Shown here in pieces: positions 13,591 through 64,000 of a stretch of DNA of 64,000 nucleotides. The notes below the pieces were generated by a model. It saw nothing but the letters and a program-made list of their open reading frames with translations. It did no database searches and had not been told where the DNA came from. A program made the translations under genes and the position numbers. How positions within the stretch are numbered: the stretch's first letter is position 1; every line of letters starts with the position of its first letter. Source of the stretch: Rachycentron canadum (lineage: Eukaryota > Chordata > Actinopteri > Carangiformes > Rachycentridae); the NCBI GenBank assembly GCA_038496675.1, contig CM076653.1:24981578-25045577 (forward strand), read 5' to 3'.

Positions 13591-14259
13591 TTTATTTGTT
13601 TATCTTACACCACTGGGAACAACTAATGCTCATGTCAAAATTGTTAAAATTACCCCCTACCTGAAAGGGTTGTAATTAAAATTTAAACTGGCTTAGCTTG
13701 CTTCAATAATTACAGTACAACCAAATGCATCAGACAACAAAGGAGTAAAACAGTAATAGACTCAAACCTGTAACTGACACTTCACAACAGCATGAATGAA
13801 ATATCAGTTTTGCCACCTCCACTACCACTATGGCATGTCAGTACAGTTTTCCCTGCTCCTTTTTCTTTCCCTCTGGCTACAAAATACAAACAATCACTTT
13901 GGAGTAAGAACATTAGCTGATGCAGTACATACTGTATGTTGGTAGGCATATATCAAGATGAAGCAGTAGAACAAAGTAAAGAGAAGATTCAAGTCAGTCA
14001 GTGGGATTGGCACTGTGACAGCAATGAGACATGAATCTCCCGTGGTGGCACCAGGCCCAGTGCTGTGGTCCCTGGAAATGTCCACCTATAGCACACATGG
14101 TAATCCAGCACAAACATTATGGCAAAATACAACACGTTGCAATACTGTACAGTTTCTGTATCATTACTGCTGAGGACTGGGCTGGTCTATCCTAATGCTC
14201 TTGGTCTCTTGTTAAAATCTCTTGTTGCTGTTTATACACAAGTATGACAACCTTTGAGA

Positions 14260-14265
14260 TTTATT
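14260..14265 (-). terminator. Candidate proximal polyadenylation signal
   Basis: AATAAA on the minus strand about 560 nt after the stop codon. The downstream sequence (TTGTCATACTTGTGTA) is only moderately GT-rich. A short-UTR alternative to the distal site. Confidence 0.3.
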
Positions 14266-14822
14266 CAGTGATTTGAATAAATCTGTCCTATCATCAGATA
14301 ATAAGGCAGTTTATGGTATGGTAGATAAGTCATGCCACAACCACAGTGGACTGCTGTTGCAAGTAGCTCTTAAGAGAGAAGAAAATGCTTCCACGTTTAG
14401 ATAATGCTGCTGTAACTCTGGAATTACATCCAGCCCCCTCGCTGTTTGAATGAAACGATGAAACACAGCCAAGGTGACCCTTCTTCAGAATAGACAGGTC
14501 CATTTTGTAGCTCACAATATGGTTTTGCTGCTACTGAAACCCTTAGCACAAAAGGAACTTTAGTCCAAGAGGCAAAGAGGACCAAGAAAAGCACAAAAAA
14601 TATCAAAAGAGATAAACATCACCAACAAGGAGGAAATCACAGCTGTACATTAAAGGTTAAAAGTTAGAACCTTGACCAGTTTTTTTTTCCCCTCTCCTTT
14701 CGTTGAAGTTTTTTTTCAATGCCAAGTTCACAGGTCCAGACAATAGATTAGAGGGTCACTGGGTGGCCTTAAATCGAATCTCCAATGCGTGGGATTTTGC
14801 CGCTGTGGTAAACATTTTGTTG

Positions 14823-59897
<45,075 letters not shown>

Positions 59898-62800
59898 CTG
59901 GGCGAGATGGAATAAGATTGAAGAAGAAAAAGAAAGAAAAAGAGAAAATTGAGTAACAAAGAAAGTAGAAATAAAACAAAAATAAGCAATATCATTGGGA
60001 AAGACCTGAAGTCAGAATACTGAATTTTAAAAAATTATAGCACAGGTAACTTTGTTTTGTTTGTTTAATTTTAGACAGCAAATTACAGTATCACTAATGT
60101 CCCAGGACTATACTGGCAGTTTTTAACTGGCTTCCCTCTTATGTACAGCCATACTGCCCCTCAACAACATGGAGGTCAACAGTTTGCTGCCAGCACAACA
60201 CACCCAAATCCCCCTTGGCAGAGCAGGAACTCATGCCAATTGCGCTAATTAATCGGACAGGCTGCGGGTTGCCATTTCACTCCCACCAATCTCCGCCTCC
60301 GCATCTATGAGCAAATTGACTATCCAGTAGTTATACTTTTTGGCCCTGCGGTTTAATCCACACACAAAAAAAATGCCAGTGCTATACAAGGGCATTCACT
60401 TCCGCTGGTCACTTTTATATCTAGGTCATCGCAATGGCCATATTTTTAGAAGGGACTGAGTTAATTCTAGTCACTGCCAGGTTAACCCTGACTTTCTCTG
60501 ACTCAGACTAAAATAAACAACAGCTCTGTCTTTCATATCCTCCTCAAATGTAATGGCAAGCTGAAAGATACAGAGAGCCTCTATACACAGAGGCACAGAC
60601 CAGCCAGTGTTCAGGAGGACGTCCGAAACTGAAGAGAGGCTGAGTTAAGCCAAGGACATCCTCTGTATCAATGGAGGCATTTATCAGCGGCCATTATTAA
60701 CACAATCAACGGCTTTTTGTCAAGCAATATGCTACATAATGTAGTGTATGGCTTTATTCTTTTAATAGGGTGTGTTGAGTAATGGGCCAGGGAGGCAGGG
60801 GATGACAGCAGAGATATGGGGTACATGGAGAGAGCGGTGAAGTTTGAGGTTACTGGCCAAGGTCTTCATTCCTTTACTGACTCGTACACTCAGTGGGATT
60901 CTCACTGCAACACAGATTAGTGGAGGGAACATAATAAGGCGGCTAATGCATCACTGAGCTGGGCTACAACAAGAAATATCTACTGGTGTATAAAATACTG
61001 TTATTCAGCCCTGTTCCTGTATCACTCTGTGTTTATCTCTTCACCTCTCCTTCTTCCTTCTCTCTCTTTCATTTGCACACATTTTCAAACTCACAAAACT
61101 CACAAAACATTAACATGTTAACATTATCAGATGCAACAGCCCAATGCCAAGTTTCTTATGCACTTACTACTGCCTGCAGTAGAGCAATTCTTTTAAAGTA
61201 AAAATTTATGACACTTCCAATCTATACTGAAGGCCTCAGCAGTCAACAGCTTTCTTTCTTTTAATTTGCTGTCTGGCATCTCATACTAGATGGAAATATG
61301 AACAGAGCATTGATCTGAACCTCATCCACACTAATGCGAGGGCAGATAAATGGGTGGGCTCAGTAATCGCAAAGTAGTAGACTGCACCCAGCAAGAAATG
61401 TTAATGTTCCATTGTTCTAGTGTGACTGAGGATTGTCTTAATGGTGCAATTGATAGTCTGCACAGTCTGAGAGCTAAATAAAGAGAGGCATTTAACTGCT
61501 GAGTTAATGAAAGCATCACCAAAGAGGCCACAGTGTGCTCATTGTGGGTTTTCTCAAAGTGGACATTTGTGCCAGCCCCTTCCCCTTGCTTCGTCTTATC
61601 TGTCTGTATGCAATGGGCACCCATTCTCTGGCACCCTGTAGCGTGAAAACTGCAGCCGCCCCAACATGGCCAAAAGCCCAGAGCACCATGTTGATCCTTG
61701 GAGATTGGAAGTCAGAGTTGATGTGACAGATTCTGGTTTATTACCTCCCCTAAAACTGCAACATGGGACAACAGCAGGACAGAGCAAAGCTGCCTATAGA
61801 TGGCATGCATCCGTGGAGGGGATCTGGACTGACTGCGTCAGACGGGAATGCCAAATTTATACAGACATGCAAGCCTATACCCATGTGCAAGCAAAAAAAC
61901 ACAAGCATGCATAAATCCAAACAGCCCAAATGTGCACACATAGGGAATTCTGGCTCCAAAAGGAAGACATGATGAACGACATGCCAAGAGAGGCAAAGCA
62001 CTTGTGCTCCTAATGTGCCTAATTTTAGTCAGGCTCCAATGTTGGCTCCCTCTAACAGACCAAGAGCATCATGGGCAGGGGCTCTCCAGAAGGTTCAGTG
62101 ACCCAACAGCAGGTGGAAGCCCATTAACGTAGTTTGGAGACCACCTGCAGTACAAATGCTCGCCTCTCCTCTCTGATTTACTTGAGGCACTTCAAGCTGT
62201 GCTAATGCACCGTGCTGATAATCACAGCAATGGCTCATCAAGCACACCTGGATGGCCATCAGAGCCAGGCGGAGACCATGTTCACATTCACGGACATTAG
62301 TTTTACAGCACCCGCATGGGGACAGCTCGGTTCGACAAGGAAGTGAATGTGCACGGTGAAGCCAGCTAGCCAACATGTTAGGGAAGGAGGGAAATATTCA
62401 GCATGACCATGGAAGAGTGAAAATAGTCACGGTTGCAAGACACAGCCTTTGAAGGGGAAATTCACTTTCCTCCAAAATACAAACAGGGTCCAAAAATCCC
62501 TTCTGTTCACTGGATAATTACCACCTCCCTGAAATCACCACCACAACCCCACCATTTATTTTCTCATGCTTAAACCTAACAAGGCAAACAGCAAGAGGTA
62601 GGCTGGGGGGGACATCAGGATTCAACAGTGGTATATGGGGTCAGCAGGGGTACTGTAGACCAGATGGTATGGAGGTTGAGTCAGGGAAGCTATGGGAACC
62701 AGGTGGTGATTAGAGTCTCCTGGAGGGTCACAAAGGTTAGATGCACCAGGTGGAGGAGGTTGCATCTTACTGTAAAGTGTATAATGCATCAACATGCCCA

Positions 62801-64000
62801 AGTAAGAAGTGTAAACATTGATCAAACCATGCAGGAGTCAGTCAGATGCAGCTGCAGCACAAATATAAAAAACATTCAAACATCAGTTGCTCACAGCTTC
62901 GCAGCTACCTGAGGAAAATTACACAATAAGACACAACGCCTGGCAAAATTAATTTCACCTGTATTTCCTCTGTATTGAACTAGTGCTGCATCTAAATGCC
63001 CTGTTTAACAGCTCACCAAACACAGCAGTATTACTTATCCCACACATGGTTGAACAAGCTAATGTCACAGTGGTTGAAATGTAAATACATCATTAAAGGC
63101 TGAGTTTGGTGACTTTCACAAACACCGATACCAGCAACTATGAAAGCAATTTCCGTACGTTGTGAATCCTCTCTCGCTTCACCTCTCCCACATTCACTTG
63201 CCTCATTTTTACCGTTTCACTCTCTCACAAAACTACCCTCTCTCCCACACACTCCCACACCACAGCCTTCCCTCCACTCTTCTGTTTTTTTGTTTTTTTT
63301 TAACTTTTTTTATTGTGAATTTTCTGTGTCTCTTGAGTTGGGGAGGGATTGAGAAGAGGGGGCTGTGAGCTCACTCAGAGTGTCTGATGAATGAGGGGTG
63401 TCTTTGGCTGTTGGGAGAGGAGAGTAGCTTTAATATGTCATTGGAGAGGGGGGCCGGGGAGGCTCTACTGAAGCAGAGTAGGGAGAAATGTGAGGGATAG
63501 TGTGTGGCAGGAGGAGACCGTTGGGCATAGAAAAGAGTGATGACCATGGAAGATATGAATCCACAGACTGCCTTTGGGTAACACAAAGCTCTCTATTTCA
63601 TGTGCCTGTGACTTCGCTGCACACATTGCAGATGCAGCCAGTAATAATGACTGTGTGTGCATCTGTATTAACATAGCACTCTATATGCTCTATAGGTATG
63701 CATATATTTAACAGCGAGAATGGGTGTGGCCTCTCTGTTCATCTATCCTGCTCATCTCACTGAGTGTTCTGGGTGTGCACTGTGACAGATGACAGAGGTG
63801 CACAAATATCATCAGGCAGAACAAAATGTTCAAAAAAAAAAAAAAAAAAAGCCTGATGTGAGGAAATCATTCACCTGATGGAAATGAAAAATAATCCATT
63901 TTTAAATCTGTAAAAACAGAAAAGCTGCTTTAGCTGAATGAATGGAAAACACAAAAACAGGAAGCATAAAGAAAACTAGTAGAGCTGAAACAATTACTCT
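59898..64000 (-). other. ptpru: Upstream ptpru intron, no exon recognised
   Basis: About 4.1 kb before the first exon found. The protein needs a preceding FN3 exon ending in phase 1, but no reading frame here resembles FN3, Ig or MAM sequence, so that exon should lie past 64000. The stretch 60170-60310 is less AT-rich and includes a GCGCTAATTAATCGG core that could be regulatory; this is not shown. Confidence 0.7.
63831..63850. repeat. Poly(A) tract
   Basis: About twenty A residues. Confidence 0.9.

Larger units (their letters stand above)
11740..14822 (-). other. ptpru: Probable ptpru 3' untranslated region (extent inferred)
   Basis: Starts right after the stop codon. No coding sequence is recognisable. 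Two candidate polyadenylation regions exist: a lone AATAAA (14265-14260), and a triple AATAAA with a GT-rich element at 11771-11720. If the distal one is used, the UTR is about 3 kb (about 2.6 kb once the duplicated block is collapsed). The segments at 11.8-12.1 and 12.35-12.65 kb are less AT-rich than the flanking sequence, which is compatible with transcribed UTR but not proof. Confidence 0.4.

Noticed and set aside
59898..64000. Search for the preceding FN3, Ig or MAM exons
   Set aside because: No frame shows the LxWxxP or GTxYxxxVRA patterns of FN3, nor Ig or MAM cysteine motifs; the exons are presumed outside the window.

Overview
The window is vertebrate nuclear DNA, almost certainly from a ray-finned (teleost, probably percomorph) fish draft assembly. 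The evidence is one spliced gene with canonical GT-AG introns, abundant (CA)n and (TA)n(CA)n microsatellites, fish-type Tc1/mariner and non-LTR retrotransposon remnants, and two assembly joins (a single N at 13098 and a 300-N gap at 40204-40503).

The only protein-coding gene I can support is on the minus strand: the 3' three quarters of ptpru, a receptor-type protein tyrosine phosphatase of the R2B (MAM-Ig-FN3) family. I assembled 23 coding exons from 59897 down to the stop codon at 14823-14825. All 22 intervening introns are GT-AG, all phases agree, and the joined frame is open for 1062 codons plus stop. The start codon, signal peptide, MAM, Ig and probably first FN3 domain lie beyond 64000. 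Order of the protein: FN3 repeats and membrane-proximal ectodomain (59897-47770), transmembrane helix (44514-44376), tyrosine-rich microexon and long juxtamembrane segment (43409-34742), D1 phosphatase domain (34629-24946), D2 phosphatase domain (24231-14823).

The assignment to ptpru rather than ptprt, ptprk or ptprm rests on the juxtamembrane, transmembrane and D1 sequence, notably WPE instead of WPD and the absence of the KNRY phosphotyrosine loop. Those changes are what make mammalian PTPRU D1 a pseudophosphatase. This fish copy keeps two of them and shows a different P-loop change (Ala to Val, with Ala where human has Thr). This is the most interesting biology in the window.

Region by region: 1-11.7 kb is intergenic, with a deleted Tc1 element (1545-2112), microsatellites and an AT-rich degenerate repeat. 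11.7-14.8 kb is probably the long 3' UTR, containing a 440-bp near-identical direct duplication around the single N that looks like an assembly artefact. 14.8-59.9 kb is the gene, with LINE remnants in two introns, a Tc1 remnant in another, and a gap whose right edge carries a Tn5 mosaic-end adapter. 59.9-64 kb is upstream intron with no recognisable exon.

I found no bacterial features, CRISPR array, tRNA or rRNA gene, and no second protein-coding gene.
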